Origin: Pseudomonas serboccidentalis | Lineage (GTDB): Bacteria > Pseudomonadota > Gammaproteobacteria > Pseudomonadales > Pseudomonadaceae | Direction of reading: 5' to 3' | DNA length: 64,000 nt | Assembly: GCF_028830055.1 (NCBI RefSeq) | Contig: NZ_CP101655.1 | Location: 3,065,382 to 3,129,381, forward strand | Shown here: in pieces, positions 46,824 through 58,075 of the stretch | How positions within the stretch are numbered: position 1 is the first letter of the stretch | How the letters are laid out: the number at the start of each line of letters is the position of its first letter | Made by a program: the position numbers and the translations under genes | Notes under the pieces: model-generated | The model's input: the letters and a program-made list of their open reading frames with translations, nothing else | Database searches by the model: none | Told to the model about the DNA's origin: nothing

Positions 46824-49271
46824 TCAGAACAGATCGATCGGCGCCTGCTCGTCCGCCGGCAGCGGGCTGCCCGGTACGGCGCCGTTACCCAACTCGTTGA
46901 CCGACGGCGGTGTGTCTTCAGCCTTGAACAGCTCGAAGTAGGCGCCAGGCGTGCTCGGCGTCGCCGCGCGACCGCTGGCCGGATCCACTCGCAGGCTGAG
47001 GATGCCTTCCGGCTCAGGCTGCACATGTGGCGGCTTGTCCTTCAGCGCGGCCGACATGTAATTCATCCAGATCGGTAGCGCCACAGTGCCACCGAATTCG
47101 CGACGACCAAGGCTTTCCGGCTGGTCGAAACCGGTCCATACGGTGGTCACGTAATCGGCGTTGTAGCCGGAGAACCACGCATCCTTCGATTCGTTGGTGG
47201 TACCGGTCTTGCCCGCGATGTCGCTGCGACCCATGGCCAGTGCGCGGCGGCCGGTGCCGAGCTTGATCACGTCCTGCAGCATGCTGTTGAGGATGTACGT
47301 GGTGCGGCCATCGACAATCCGCTCGGCCACGGCCGGTGCTTGTGGCGCGGCAGCAGCGCCCGGGGCTTCGCCCGGTACCGGCGCGGCGTTGACGGTGATC
47401 GACTGAGGTGCCGGCGCTGCGATGCCATCGGTGGCCGAGCCACCCTGTGGCACGGTCGGCGGGTTGGCGACGAACAGCGTGTCGCCGTTACGGCTTTCGA
47501 TCTTGTCGATGATGTACGGGGTGATCTTGTAGCCGCCGTTGGCGAAGGTGCTCCAGCCGGTGGCGATTTCCATCGGGGTCAGGGTCGCGGTGCCCAGCGC
47601 CAGCGACAGGTTCGGCGGCAGATCCTGCTTGTTGAAGCCGAAGCGGGTGATGTAGTCGATGGTCTTGCCCACACCCATCGCCTGCAGCAGGCGGATCGAC
47701 ACCAGGTTACGCGACTTGTACAGCGCCTCGCGCAGACGGATCGGGCCAAGGAAGGTGTTGGTGTCGTTCTTCGGCCGCCAGACTTTGTCCAGGTACTCGT
47801 CGACGAACACGATCGGCGCGTCGTTGACCAGGGTCGCGGCAGTGTAACCACTGTCCAGCGCGGCGCTGTAGACGAACGGCTTGAAGCTCGAACCCGGCTG
47901 GCGCTTGGCCTGCAGGGCGCGGTTGTAGTTGCTCTGCTCGAAAGCGAAACCACCGACCAGCGAGCGGATCGCGCCATTCTGTGGATCCAGCGACACCAGC
48001 GCGCCTTGCGCCTGCGGGATCTGGCTGAACTTCAGCGAATTGTCCTTCTGACGCTGGACGCGAATCAGGTCGCCGACCTGAGCCACATCCGACGGCTGAC
48101 GCGGTGCGGCGCCCATGCTGTTGGTATTGAGGAAAGGGCGCGCCCATTTCATGGTGTCCCAGGCGACGTGTTCTTCGCCGGTACGGGTCAGCACCTGCAA
48201 GCCGTTCTTGTCGACCTGAGTGACGATGGCCGGCTCCAGGCTGCTGATGGTGCGCTGCTTGGTCAGTTCGCTGGCCCAGGCCTCATGGGTCTTGCCTGGC
48301 AGGCGCGACTCTGGGCCACGGTAGCCGTGACGCTGGTCGTAGGTCATCAAGCCTTCGTGCAGGGCAGTATTGGCCATCTCCTGCAGGTTGCTCGGCACCG
48401 TGGTGGTGACGCGGAAACCTTCGGTATAAGCGTCGCTGCCGTAGCGGCCGACCATTTCGGCGCGGGCCATTTCAGCAATGTACGGTGCGTTCACTTCCGG
48501 GGTCGGCACGTGATAGCTGGCGTTCAGCGGCTCGTTGATCGCAGCGGTGTAGTCGGCCTCGGAAATCTTGCCGAGCTTGTACATGCGCCCAAGGATCCAG
48601 TCACGACGTTCCTTGCTGCGCGCCGGGTTGGCCAGCGGGTTGAAGCGCGATGGTGCCTTCGGCAGGCCGGCGATCATCGCCATCTGCGCCAGGCTGATGT
48701 CGCGGATCGACTTGCCGTAATACACCTGCGCCGCCGCTTCGATGCCGTAGGCGCGGTTACCCAGATAAATCTTGTTCACGTACAGCTCGAGGATCTCGTC
48801 CTTGGTCAGCTGCCGTTCGATCTGCAGGGCCAGGAGGATTTCGGTGGTTTTACGCGAGAAGCTGCGTTCGCTGGTCAGGAAGAAGTTCTTCGCCACCTGC
48901 ATGGTGATGGTGCTGCCGCCAGACTGAATGTGCCCGCTTTTGACCAGTTGGGTCGCCGCACGCATCAGGCTGCTCGGATCGACGCCGTAGTGGTTGGCGA
49001 AATTGTCGTCTTCAGCACTTAGTAACGCATTAATGAAATTGGGGGGAATGTCGGCGAAACGGATCGGAGTACGGCGCATTTCGCCAAATTCTGCGATCAA
49101 CTTGTTGTCGCTGCTGTAGACCCGCAGCGGAATCTGCAACTGAATGCTTCTCAGCGCCTCCACAGACGGCAAACCCGGACTAAGGTAAAGAAACGCGCCG
49201 CTGAGACCTAAAAGCAGTCCGCAGAAAACGGCGACGATGGACCAACCGAAAAATTTCAGCAGACGAATCAA
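46824..49271 (-). CDS. ponA: Penicillin-binding protein 1A (bifunctional transglycosylase/transpeptidase)
   Basis: The 815-residue inner-membrane enzyme polymerises and cross-links peptidoglycan. Features in order are a membrane helix (about residues 8-30), the GT51 domain with SAEDDNFANHYGVD and GGSTITMQVAKN, and an inserted outer-pocket region. The transpeptidase then shows PGSSFKPF (SxxK), YKSRNLVS (SxN) and GKTGTTNE (KTG). TTG 49271 is chosen because the family starts xIRLLKFFGW directly there; the frame is open to 49328. It is divergent from pilMNOPQ, an order conserved in pseudomonads. Confidence 0.94.
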   Translation of the reverse strand: MIRLLKFFGWSIVAVFCGLLLGLSGAFLYLSPGLPSVEALRSIQLQIPLRVYSSDNKLIAEFGEMRRTPIRFADIPPNFINALLSAEDDNFANHYGVDPSSLMRAATQLVKSGHIQSGGSTITMQVAKNFFLTSERSFSRKTTEILLALQIERQLTKDEILELYVNKIYLGNRAYGIEAAAQVYYGKSIRDISLAQMAMIAGLPKAPSRFNPLANPARSKERRDWILGRMYKLGKISEADYTAAINEPLNASYHVPTPEVNAPYIAEMARAEMVGRYGSDAYTEGFRVTTTVPSNLQEMANTALHEGLMTYDQRHGYRGPESRLPGKTHEAWASELTKQRTISSLEPAIVTQVDKNGLQVLTRTGEEHVAWDTMKWARPFLNTNSMGAAPRQPSDVAQVGDLIRVQRQKDNSLKFSQIPQAQGALVSLDPQNGAIRSLVGGFAFEQSNYNRALQAKRQPGSSFKPFVYSAALDSGYTAATLVNDAPIVFVDEYLDKVWRPKNDTNTFLGPIRLREALYKSRNLVSIRLLQAMGVGKTIDYITRFGFNKQDLPPNLSLALGTATLTPMEIATGWSTFANGGYKITPYIIDKIESRNGDTLFVANPPTVPQGGSATDGIAAPAPQSITVNAAPVPGEAPGAAAAPQAPAVAERIVDGRTTYILNSMLQDVIKLGTGRRALAMGRSDIAGKTGTTNESKDAWFSGYNADYVTTVWTGFDQPESLGRREFGGTVALPIWMNYMSAALKDKPPHVQPEPEGILSLRVDPASGRAATPSTPGAYFELFKAEDTPPSVNELGNGAVPGSPLPADEQAPIDLF

Positions 49272-49373
49272 GGCTTTTGGACATCCAGGGCAAAGAATGA
49301 ATGTGGCGACAGGGTTCCGGTAACACACAGAACAACCTGGGCCGGCAGTAAAAAGCGGAAAAAAACGCTGGGC

Positions 49374-49379
49374 ATTATA
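49374..49379 (-). promoter_or_regulatory. Possible -10 element for ponA
   Basis: The minus strand has a perfect TATAAT about 103 bases upstream of the ponA start. The matching -35 is poor (TGACGC with an 18-base spacer), so this is a weak call. Confidence 0.35.
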
Positions 49380-49460
49380 AGCACTTTTCTGCTGAGGGCG
49401 TCATTTGCGCTTCTGTCAAGACGGGGTGAAGGAACGCAATGCGTATTACAGAGTCCGTAA

Positions 49461-50551
<1,091 letters not shown>

Positions 50552-50552
<1 letters not shown>

Positions 50553-51118
50553 TGGCGCGGATCAACCTTCTCCCCTGGCGTGAGGAGCGCCGCGAAGAAC
50601 GGCGCAAACGCTTCCTGCTGATCCTGATCGGGGTCTTCGTCGGCTCGGTGGGCGCGGTGTTCATCGCCGATCAGATCATCAGCACTGCCATTGAGCGGCA
50701 GGCAGCGCGCAACGCCTACATCGGCAGGCAGATAGCCGTGGTCGACGAACGGATCAAGCAGATCAGCGAACTCAAGGCGCGGCGCCAGCAATTGGTCGAG
50801 CGCATGCGCATCATCCAGGACTTGCAGGGTAACCGGCAGATCAGCGGGCGGATATTCGATCAGTTGGCGCGCACGCTGCCGGACGGCGTGTATTTCACCA
50901 GCGTGAAACTGGTGGGCAGGACGCTGACCATCAGTGGCGCGGCGGAGTCCAACAATCGGGTTTCGGAGCTGATGCGCAATCTGGATGCCTCGGACTGGTT
51001 TGACGCGCCGAGCCTCAACGAGGTGAAGGCGACGACCGCCGGTCAGGTGGATCAGGCCAACGTCTTTCAGTTGACCGTCCGTCAGACTCAGCCAGCAACC
51101 GTGGAGGGCGAAAAATGA
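50552..51118 (+). CDS. pilN: Type IV pilus alignment protein PilN
   Basis: The 188-residue bitopic inner-membrane protein starts MARINLLPWREERREER, the conserved peptide that inserts into PilM. A membrane helix (about residues 23-43) and a periplasmic coiled coil follow (QISELKARRQQLVERMRII). A ferredoxin-like domain with DGVYFTSVKL then binds PilO. It shares one base with the pilM stop codon (TGATG) and overlaps pilO by four bases. Confidence 0.95.
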
Positions 51119-51738
51119 AACCGTCCGAATGGTTGCAGGGCTTGCGCAACATCGACTTCAACGATCTGGACACCAGCAACATCGGTTCCTGGCCGGCCGC
51201 GGTGAAAACCATGGCAGGGGCGTTGCTGGCGGTGCTGGTGTTGGCACTTGGCTACAACTTTTTCATCAGCGACATGGAAAACCAGCTTGAAGCCAAGCGT
51301 CAGGAAGAAGACACCTTGAAGGAACAATTCGCCAGCAAGGCGCACATGGCCGCCAACCTGGAGCTGTACACCCAGCAGATGAAGGAAATGGAAAACTCCT
51401 TCGGTGTACTCCTGCGGCAATTGCCCAGCGACACTGAAGTGCCGGGGTTACTGGAAGACATCACACGCACCGGATTGGGCAGCGGCCTTGAATTCGAAGA
51501 GATCAAGCTGCTGCCGGAAGTGACCCAGCCGTTCTACATCGAATTGCCGATCCAGATCACCGTCACCGGGGCCTATCACGACCTCGCGACTTTCGTCAGT
51601 GGCGTCGCCGGGTTGCCACGGATCGTCACCTTGCACGACTTCGAGCTGGCACCGGCCAACCCGGACGGCGGGACGAAGCTGCGCATGAGCATCCTCGCCA
51701 AGACTTACCGCTATAACGACAAGGGGCTGCAAAAATGA
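51115..51738 (+). CDS. pilO: Type IV pilus alignment protein PilO
   Basis: The 207-residue partner of PilN has a short cytoplasmic part, one membrane helix (about residues 26-48) and a coiled coil (MENQLEAKRQEEDTLKEQF). A periplasmic domain follows with LRQLPSDTEVPGLLEDI and QPFYIELPIQITVTGAYHDL. PilN/PilO heterodimers span the periplasm and contact PilP. Four-base overlaps with both neighbours imply coupled translation and fixed stoichiometry. Confidence 0.95.
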   Translation: MKPSEWLQGLRNIDFNDLDTSNIGSWPAAVKTMAGALLAVLVLALGYNFFISDMENQLEAKRQEEDTLKEQFASKAHMAANLELYTQQMKEMENSFGVLLRQLPSDTEVPGLLEDITRTGLGSGLEFEEIKLLPEVTQPFYIELPIQITVTGAYHDLATFVSGVAGLPRIVTLHDFELAPANPDGGTKLRMSILAKTYRYNDKGLQK

Positions 51739-52262
51739 CCCCGATGCGTTATTTCGCCCTGTCGATGGTGTTGCTGGGGCTGAGCGGATGCGGCAGCAGT
51801 GATGAGTTCAGCGACCTCGACGCCTACCTGAACGAAGTGCGTCTGCGGCCGGCGGGCCGGATCGAGCCGACGCCGACTTTCCACTCCTACCCCACGTTCA
51901 CCTACAGCGCAGCCAACCTGCGCAGCCCGTTCTCGCGCCAGGTACGGGTCGATCTGGCCGGTCAGCAGCGCGGCGCGCGCAACGTCAAACCCGACCCCAA
52001 CCGGGTCAAGCAATACCTCGAAGGTTTCAACATCGAGCAGTTTGAAATGGTCGGCACGATCTCCAATGCCTCTGGCTCCTTTGCCCTGCTGCGCGGGGCG
52101 GGCGGGGTGCATCGGTTGAAAGTCGGCGACTACCTGGGGCGCAACGACGGTCGCATCGTCGCCATCAGCGCCACGCAGGTCGATGTGGTCGAGATCGTGC
52201 CCGACGGCGAAGGCGCCTGGCTGGAGCGTCCGCGCACCATTCCTTTGAAAGAGCACTCATAG
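51735..52262 (+). CDS. pilP: Type IV pilus lipoprotein PilP
   Basis: The 175-residue lipoprotein (lipobox LSGC, lipid-modified Cys at about residue 19) joins PilNO to the PilQ secretin. The mature N-terminal stretch is Pro-rich and extended (RIEPTPTFHSYPTFTY), followed by a beta-sandwich with DYLGRNDGRIVAISATQVDV. Start 51735 overlaps pilO; an ATG three codons later is possible. The gene ends 13 bases before pilQ. Confidence 0.94.
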   Translation: MTPMRYFALSMVLLGLSGCGSSDEFSDLDAYLNEVRLRPAGRIEPTPTFHSYPTFTYSAANLRSPFSRQVRVDLAGQQRGARNVKPDPNRVKQYLEGFNIEQFEMVGTISNASGSFALLRGAGGVHRLKVGDYLGRNDGRIVAISATQVDVVEIVPDGEGAWLERPRTIPLKEHS

Positions 52263-52275
52263 TGGAAGTCGAACA

Positions 52276-54351
52276 ATGAACAGGATTTTTTCCACCCTCG
52301 GTTTTTCGCTATGGATAGCGCTGCTGTCACCGATGGTTCTGGCGGCCAGCCTGAAGACGCTGGATGTCGCGGCGTTACCCGGTGACCGGGTCGAATTGAA
52401 GTTATCGTTCGACGGCCAGCCCCCACAGCCCAAGGGCTACACCACCGAATCACCGGCGCGAATCGCGCTGGATCTGCCGGGTGTCACCAACCAGTTGACG
52501 AGCAAGACCCGCGATCTGGGCAGCGGCAACGCACGCAGCGCCACGGTGGTCGAGGCCAATGATCGTACGCGCCTGATCATCAACCTGACGCAGCTGACGC
52601 CCTATACCTTCCGGGTCGAGGGCAACAATCTGTTCGTGGTAGTCGGGCAGGGCGCCAAAGCGGCTGCGCCACGTCCGGCCACTGCGGTTGTGCCACGCCC
52701 GGCTGCGGCGCCGGCGAAGGTTTACGCATCCACCGCCAAGGCCATTCGTGGCGTCGACTTCCAGCGCGGCACTGCCGGGGAGGGCAACGTAGTCATTGAC
52801 CTGTCGGACCCGACCATCGCCCCGGACATCCAGGAACATGACGGCAAGATCATCCTCAGTTTTGCCCGAACCCAGTTGCCGGACCGGCTGCGGGTGCGCC
52901 TCGACGTCAAGGATTTCGCCACTCCGGTGCAGTTCGTCAACAGTGCTGCGACTGGCGATCGCGCGATCATCACCGTCGAGCCCAGCGGCACGTTCGACTA
53001 CTCGACCTACCAGACCGACAACAAACTGACCGTCAGCATTCGCCCGATGACGGTCGATGACCTGCAAAAACGCAATGCCGAGCGCCAGGCCTACAGCGGC
53101 GAAAAGCTTTCGCTGAACTTTCAGGACATCGACGTGCGCTCGGTGCTGCAACTGATCGCCGACTTCACCAACCTCAATCTGGTGGCCAGCGACACGGTGC
53201 AGGGCGGGATCACCTTGCGCCTGCAAAACGTGCCGTGGGATCAGGCACTGGATCTGGTTCTGAAAACCAAGGGGCTGGATAAACGCAAGATCGGCAACGT
53301 GTTGCTGGTGGCGCCGGCTGACGAAATCGCCGCTCGCGAACGCCAGGAACTGGAGTCGCAGAAGCAGATCGCCGAACTGGCGCCGCTGCGTCGAGAGTTG
53401 CTGCAGGTTAACTACGCCAAGGCCGCGGACATCGCCAAGCTGTTCCAGTCGGTCACCAGTGCCGAAGCGAAAATCGATGAGCGCGGCTCGATCACCGTTG
53501 ATGAGCGGACCAACAACATCATTGCCTATCAGACCCAGGATCGCCTCGACGAACTGCGACGGATCGTGGCGCAACTGGATATCCCGGTGCGTCAGGTGAT
53601 GATCGAAGCGCGCATCGTCGAGGCCAACGTCGATTACGACAAGAGCCTGGGCGTGCGCTGGGGCGGTTCGATCCAGAACAAGGGCAACTGGAACACGTCC
53701 GGGGTCAGTAACGGCACCTCGACCACCATCGGCACGCCGGGCAGTACCAGCACCAACTCGCCGTTCGTCGACATGGGCACGGTCGGTAACACCTCGGGGA
53801 TCGGTATCGCCTTCATCACCGACAACGTGCTGCTCGATCTTGAGCTGACAGCGATGGAAAAAACCGGCAACGGTGAAATCGTCTCCCAGCCGAAAGTGGT
53901 CACCTCCGACAAGGAGACTGCAAAGATCCTCAAGGGCACCGAGATTCCGTATCAGGAAGCCAGCTCCAGCGGCGCGACTTCGGTGTCGTTCAAAGAGGCT
54001 TCGCTGTCGCTGGAAGTGACGCCGCAGATCACCCCCGACAACCGCATCATCATGGAGGTCAAGGTCACCAAGGATGAGCCGGACTACCTGAACAAGGTGC
54101 AGGATGTACCGCCGATCAAGAAGAACGAGGTCAACGCCAAGGTGCTGGTGAACGACGGCGAAACCATCGTGATTGGGGGCGTTTTCTCAAATACTCAAAG
54201 CAAGGTCGTAGATAAGGTGCCATTTCTTGGCGATGTGCCGTATCTTGGCCGCCTTTTCCGGCGTGATGTGGTTTCGGAGAAAAAATCCGAGCTGCTGGTA
54301 TTTCTCACTCCGCGTATCATGAATAACCAGGCGATTGCTGTGAGTCGTTGA
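52276..54351 (+). CDS. pilQ: Type IV pilus secretin PilQ
   Basis: The 691-residue outer-membrane secretin multimer is the pilus exit channel. A signal peptide (ending VLA-ASL) precedes two AMIN peptidoglycan-binding domains (about residues 25-105 and 155-255). The N0/STN domain ([20 protein letters not shown]), an N1 domain and the C-terminal secretin core follow, with the hallmark [14 protein letters not shown]. It is slightly shorter than P. aeruginosa PilQ (714). It ends four bases before aroK. Pilin and motor genes are not in the window. Confidence 0.95.
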   Translation: MNRIFSTLGFSLWIALLSPMVLAASLKTLDVAALPGDRVELKLSFDGQPPQPKGYTTESPARIALDLPGVTNQLTSKTRDLGSGNARSATVVEANDRTRLIINLTQLTPYTFRVEGNNLFVVVGQGAKAAAPRPATAVVPRPAAAPAKVYASTAKAIRGVDFQRGTAGEGNVVIDLSDPTIAPDIQEHDGKIILSFARTQLPDRLRVRLDVKDFATPVQFVNSAATGDRAIITVEPSGTFDYSTYQTDNKLTVSIRPMTVDDLQKRNAERQAYSGEKLSLNFQDIDVRSVLQLIADFTNLNLVASDTVQGGITLRLQNVPWDQALDLVLKTKGLDKRKIGNVLLVAPADEIAARERQELESQKQIAELAPLRRELLQVNYAKAADIAKLFQSVTSAEAKIDERGSITVDERTNNIIAYQTQDRLDELRRIVAQLDIPVRQVMIEARIVEANVDYDKSLGVRWGGSIQNKGNWNTSGVSNGTSTTIGTPGSTSTNSPFVDMGTVGNTSGIGIAFITDNVLLDLELTAMEKTGNGEIVSQPKVVTSDKETAKILKGTEIPYQEASSSGATSVSFKEASLSLEVTPQITPDNRIIMEVKVTKDEPDYLNKVQDVPPIKKNEVNAKVLVNDGETIVIGGVFSNTQSKVVDKVPFLGDVPYLGRLFRRDVVSEKKSELLVFLTPRIMNNQAIAVSR

Positions 54352-54355
54352 TTCT

Positions 54356-54874
54356 GTGCGAAATTTGATTCTTGTAGGACCGATGGGCGCTGGAAAAAGC
54401 ACCATCGGCCGGTTGCTGGCCAAAGAGCTGCGCCTGCCGTTCAAAGATTCCGACAAGGAAATTGAACTGCGCACGGGCGCCAATATCCCGTGGATCTTCG
54501 ACAAGGAAGGCGAGCCCGGCTTTCGTGACCGTGAGCAGGCGATGATCGCCGAGCTGTGCGCGTTCGACGGCGTGGTACTGGCGACCGGCGGCGGCGCGGT
54601 GATGCGCGATGCCAACCGCAAGGCCCTGCACGAGGGCGGACGGGTGGTGTATCTGCACGCCTCCGTCGAGCAGCAGGTCGGGCGTACGTCGCGCGATCGC
54701 AACCGTCCGTTGTTGCGCACCGCGGATCCGGCGAAAACCCTGCGTGACTTGCTGGAGATCCGCGATCCGCTCTATCGGGAGATCGCCGATCTGGTGGTGG
54801 AAACCGACGAACGGCCACCGCGCATGGTGGTGCTCGACATTCTTGACCGTCTGGCACAGCTTCCACCCCGTTAA
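54356..54874 (+). CDS. aroK: Shikimate kinase
   Basis: The 172-residue P-loop kinase phosphorylates shikimate at O3 in aromatic amino-acid synthesis. Walker [10 protein letters not shown], the shikimate-binding Asp/Arg in DSDKEIE and FRDREQ, the GGGAV loop and the lid DRNRPLL are all present. The start is GTG 54356, immediately after the pilQ stop, with the ribosome site presumably inside pilQ. The pilQ-aroK-aroB linkage is common in gammaproteobacteria. Confidence 0.96.
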   Translation: MRNLILVGPMGAGKSTIGRLLAKELRLPFKDSDKEIELRTGANIPWIFDKEGEPGFRDREQAMIAELCAFDGVVLATGGGAVMRDANRKALHEGGRVVYLHASVEQQVGRTSRDRNRPLLRTADPAKTLRDLLEIRDPLYREIADLVVETDERPPRMVVLDILDRLAQLPPR

Positions 54875-55025
54875 AGCGCCGCCCGAAATGCGCTATCCTC
54901 GGCGTCCTGTCACAGTCGTCGAGGTTGTGGCGGGTGGTGTGCGAGCGGCGTCACATCAGCTAAAGGTCGCGGACATCCAATCATTCAAGGCAGGACGCCT
55001 GCTTCCATCTTCACTGTGGGGACAC

Positions 55026-56126
55026 ATGCAGACACTCAAGGTCGATCTAGGCGAGCGCAGCTACCCGATTCATATTGGCGAAGGTTTGTTGGATCAGCCT
55101 GAGTTGCTGGCGCCGCATATCCATGGGCGGCAAGTGGCAATCATCTCCAACGAGACCGTCGCGCCGCTCTATCTCGAACGTCTGACTCGCAGCCTTGCAC
55201 CGTTCTCGGTGATTTCCGTGGTGCTGCCGGACGGCGAAGCCTTCAAGAACTGGGAAACCCTGCAACTGATCTTCGACGGCCTGCTGACTGCCCGTCACGA
55301 CCGCCGCACCACGATCATCGCCCTCGGCGGCGGTGTCATCGGTGACATGGCCGGTTTCGCCGCTGCCTGCTACCAGCGCGGTGTCGACTTCATCCAGATT
55401 CCTACCACGCTGCTGTCCCAGGTCGATTCGTCGGTGGGCGGCAAGACCGGCATCAACCATCCGCTGGGCAAGAACATGGTCGGCGCGTTCTATCAGCCGA
55501 ACGTGGTGCTGATCGATACCGCGTCGCTGAAAACCCTGCCGCAGCGTGAGCTGTCGGCCGGTCTGGCGGAAGTCATCAAGTACGGGCTGATCTGCGACGA
55601 GCCGTTCCTGACCTGGCTCGAAGACAACGTCGATGCCCTGCGTGCGCTGGACCAGAAAGCCCTGACTTACGCCATTGAGCGTTCCTGCGCAGCCAAGGCT
55701 GCCGTGGTCGGTGCCGATGAGAAGGAAACCGGCGTGCGCGCCACGCTCAACCTCGGCCACACTTTCGGTCACGCCATCGAGACCCACATGGGCTATGGTG
55801 TCTGGTTGCATGGTGAGGCGGTCGCCGCTGGCACCGTGATGGCGCTGGAAATGTCCGCGCGCCTGGGCTGGATCAGCGAGCAGGAGCGTGACCGCGGCAT
55901 TCGTCTGTTCCAGCGCGCCGGTCTGCCGGTGATTCCGCCTGAAGAGATGAGCGAAGCCGATTTTCTTGAACATATGGCAATTGATAAAAAAGTGATCGAC
56001 GGTCGTCTGCGTCTGGTACTGCTGCGCCGGATGGGCGAAGCGGTGGTGACCGACGATTATCCGAAAGAGGTTCTACAGGCCACGCTGGGAGCGGATTACC
56101 GCGCTCTGGCTCAGCTTAAAGGTTAA
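55026..56126 (+). CDS. aroB: 3-Dehydroquinate synthase
   Basis: The 366-residue NAD- and metal-dependent enzyme converts DAHP to 3-dehydroquinate, the second shikimate step. Visible are LPDGEAFKN, the NAD-binding [32 protein letters not shown], and the metal ligands in [21 protein letters not shown] and [12 protein letters not shown] 55026 fits the family start [15 protein letters not shown]. The frame is open far upstream through aroK in another phase, and this is ignored. It lies 151 bases after aroK and ten before the next gene. Confidence 0.97.
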   Translation: MQTLKVDLGERSYPIHIGEGLLDQPELLAPHIHGRQVAIISNETVAPLYLERLTRSLAPFSVISVVLPDGEAFKNWETLQLIFDGLLTARHDRRTTIIALGGGVIGDMAGFAAACYQRGVDFIQIPTTLLSQVDSSVGGKTGINHPLGKNMVGAFYQPNVVLIDTASLKTLPQRELSAGLAEVIKYGLICDEPFLTWLEDNVDALRALDQKALTYAIERSCAAKAAVVGADEKETGVRATLNLGHTFGHAIETHMGYGVWLHGEAVAAGTVMALEMSARLGWISEQERDRGIRLFQRAGLPVIPPEEMSEADFLEHMAIDKKVIDGRLRLVLLRRMGEAVVTDDYPKEVLQATLGADYRALAQLKG

Positions 56127-56136
56127 TAAGATTCCG

Positions 56137-57726
56137 ATGACTAGTTTGCATGCCGACGAGGCGTTCCTCGGCCATTTCCAGTTAAGTCACGACCCTTTCG
56201 CACCGCGGGTGCCGGGCTTCAAATTCTTCCCGGCCCAGCGCAAGCCGGTGCTGGGGCAACTGCACCACCTGGCGCGTTACAGCCAGTTGCTGCTGGTGGT
56301 CACCGGCCCGCAGGGCAGCGGCAAGACCCTGCTGCGCCAGGCGCTGGTGGCCAGTACCAACAAGCAATCGGTGCAGAGCGTTGTGGTGTCGGCCCGTGGT
56401 GCTGGCGATGCCGCCGGCATCCTGCGTCAGGTCGCCCAGGCGCTGGATGTGGCGCAGGCGGAAGTCGGCGCGATTCTGGCGCAGGTGGTGCAGCTTGCTC
56501 TCACGGGGCAGGAAGTCTATCTGCTGGTGGACGACGCCGAGCAACTCGACGAGTCCGCCCTCGAAGCGCTGATGGCGCTGGGCGCCGGTGCGCCGGAAGG
56601 TCGCCCGCACGTATTCCTGTTCGGTGAGTCGTCGCTGATCGCTCAGCTGGAGGCCTTGCACCTTGAGGAAGAGCGCTTCCACGTCATCGAATTGCAGCCG
56701 TACACCGAAGAAGAAACCCGCGAATACCTCGACCAACGGCTTGAAGGTGCGGGCCGGGGTGTCGAACTTTTCACCGCGGATCAGATCTCTGATATTCACG
56801 AAAGCTCCGAGGGTTGGCCTGGCAACATCAACCAGGTCGCTCGCGATGCTCTGATCGAAGTCATGATTGCCAGCCGCTCTGCGGTGAAGCGTCCAAGTAT
56901 GGGGTTCAACATGCCGAAGAAACACGTATTGGCGATTTCCGCCGTCGTTGTGGTCGCGGTCGCCGCCGCCTGGCTGATGCCGGGTCGCAACAAGGCGCCA
57001 ACCACCGGCGCACCAGCCAACGAACAGGCACAACTGCCATTGGGTCAGGGCGCCAGCGGTGGCGCGCCGAACGTCGAGTTCGCCGGCAATACCCAGCCAA
57101 TGCCGCTGCCGCTGGTCGGCAACTCGCAGCCGGTAATGCGCGGCCCGTTGGCTGAAGCTGCTGGCGGCATCACCGAAGGTGACGACGGCGTGCCTGTCGA
57201 AGGCTCCAGCGCGACGCCGCCGACGGTAACCACCTCCGCACCACCTGCTGGCGTTCCGGCAGGTCCGGCGCCAACCCCGGTTCCGGTGCCAGCCGCCAAA
57301 CCGACCCCGGCACCGACCCAGGTTGCCACCGCCAAGCCTGCTCCGGCAGCGCCAGCGGCAAAACCGGCTCCAGCTCCGGCCAAACCTGTAGCGGCCGCCA
57401 AACCGGCCGAGAAGCCGGTTACCGTCGCCAAGGCTGCCGGTGGCAGCTGGTACGCCGGTCAGCCGACCAGCAACTATGTGGTGCAGATCCTCGGCACCAG
57501 CTCCGAAGCGGCCGCGCAGAACTTCGTCAAGGAGCAGGGCGGCGAGTACCGTTATTTCAAGAAAGTCCTCAACGGCAAGCCTCTCTATGTGATCACCTAC
57601 GGCAACTTCGCCAATCGTGATGCAGCCGTTTCTGCCATCAAGGCCTTGCCAGCGAAGGTTCAGGCTGGTAAACCTTGGCCTCGCACTGTCGCCAGCGTCC
57701 AACAGGAACTGGCAACAACTCGCTGA
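56137..57726 (+). CDS. AAA-type ATPase with membrane helix and SPOR domain (DamX-like)
   Basis: The 529-residue protein joins an N-terminal ATPase domain (Walker A GPQGSGKT at about residues 57-64, Walker B VYLLVDDAEQL) to one membrane helix (about 262-285). A roughly 150-residue Pro/Ala-rich periplasmic linker and a C-terminal SPOR domain (about 445-520, NYVVQILGTSSEAAAQNF) follow. The N-terminal part resembles the ExeA/GspA-type ATPase that works on peptidoglycan for secretin assembly. The SPOR part binds septal glycan, as DamX does from the same position after aroB in enterobacteria. A role in division or envelope remodelling is likely. Confidence 0.88.
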   Translation: MTSLHADEAFLGHFQLSHDPFAPRVPGFKFFPAQRKPVLGQLHHLARYSQLLLVVTGPQGSGKTLLRQALVASTNKQSVQSVVVSARGAGDAAGILRQVAQALDVAQAEVGAILAQVVQLALTGQEVYLLVDDAEQLDESALEALMALGAGAPEGRPHVFLFGESSLIAQLEALHLEEERFHVIELQPYTEEETREYLDQRLEGAGRGVELFTADQISDIHESSEGWPGNINQVARDALIEVMIASRSAVKRPSMGFNMPKKHVLAISAVVVVAVAAAWLMPGRNKAPTTGAPANEQAQLPLGQGASGGAPNVEFAGNTQPMPLPLVGNSQPVMRGPLAEAAGGITEGDDGVPVEGSSATPPTVTTSAPPAGVPAGPAPTPVPVPAAKPTPAPTQVATAKPAPAAPAAKPAPAPAKPVAAAKPAEKPVTVAKAAGGSWYAGQPTSNYVVQILGTSSEAAAQNFVKEQGGEYRYFKKVLNGKPLYVITYGNFANRDAAVSAIKALPAKVQAGKPWPRTVASVQQELATTR

Positions 57727-58075
57727 AGATTCGGCGGCCTTACCCAGGCCGCCTCTCCAAGCACCTCAAAATTTCTACGAGTGCGCGCCGTCCCTGCGAC
57801 CGCGTGCCTTGTGGTGTCTGCGTCACAGTAGTCTTTGAGTCGTTGCAGTCAGAATTAAAAAAGTTTTGACTAGCACAGCATATCGCTTTAAACCTTTCAC
57901 AAATGCGACATGGATTTGCGACATTTCGTCGTCAAATTTGTGAGCGTCTGTGTCGCTGTGTACAATGACCACCCTTTTGCCCCCGCAAAGCCGGCGTACG
58001 TTCGGCGCGGCAAGCAAGTGGTTGAATTGAAAAGAAATTTGCCTCGTAAAGAGGCAGCCTGGTGAGAAAGTGTCT
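57727..58075 (+). other. Gene-free region upstream of gltB (349 bases)
   Basis: No open frame with a ribosome site is seen. The first 100 bases lack a clear terminator. From 57855 the base composition becomes AT-richer with GCGACATGGA / TTGCGACATTTCGTCG direct similarity, then a sigma-70-like promoter. The last 105 bases are a structured leader. Outer complementary ACCAC (57968-57972) and GTGGT (58018-58022), TTGCC and GGCAA, and a perfect 6-base hairpin TGCCTC-GTAAA-GAGGCA (58040-58056) lie just before the gltB ribosome site. Confidence 0.6.
57938..57966 (+). promoter_or_regulatory. Sigma-70-like promoter of gltBD
   Basis: TTGTGA, exactly 17 bases, then TACAAT: four of six and five of six matches to the consensus. 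Transcription would start near 57973, giving a leader of about 104 bases. Confidence 0.6.
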
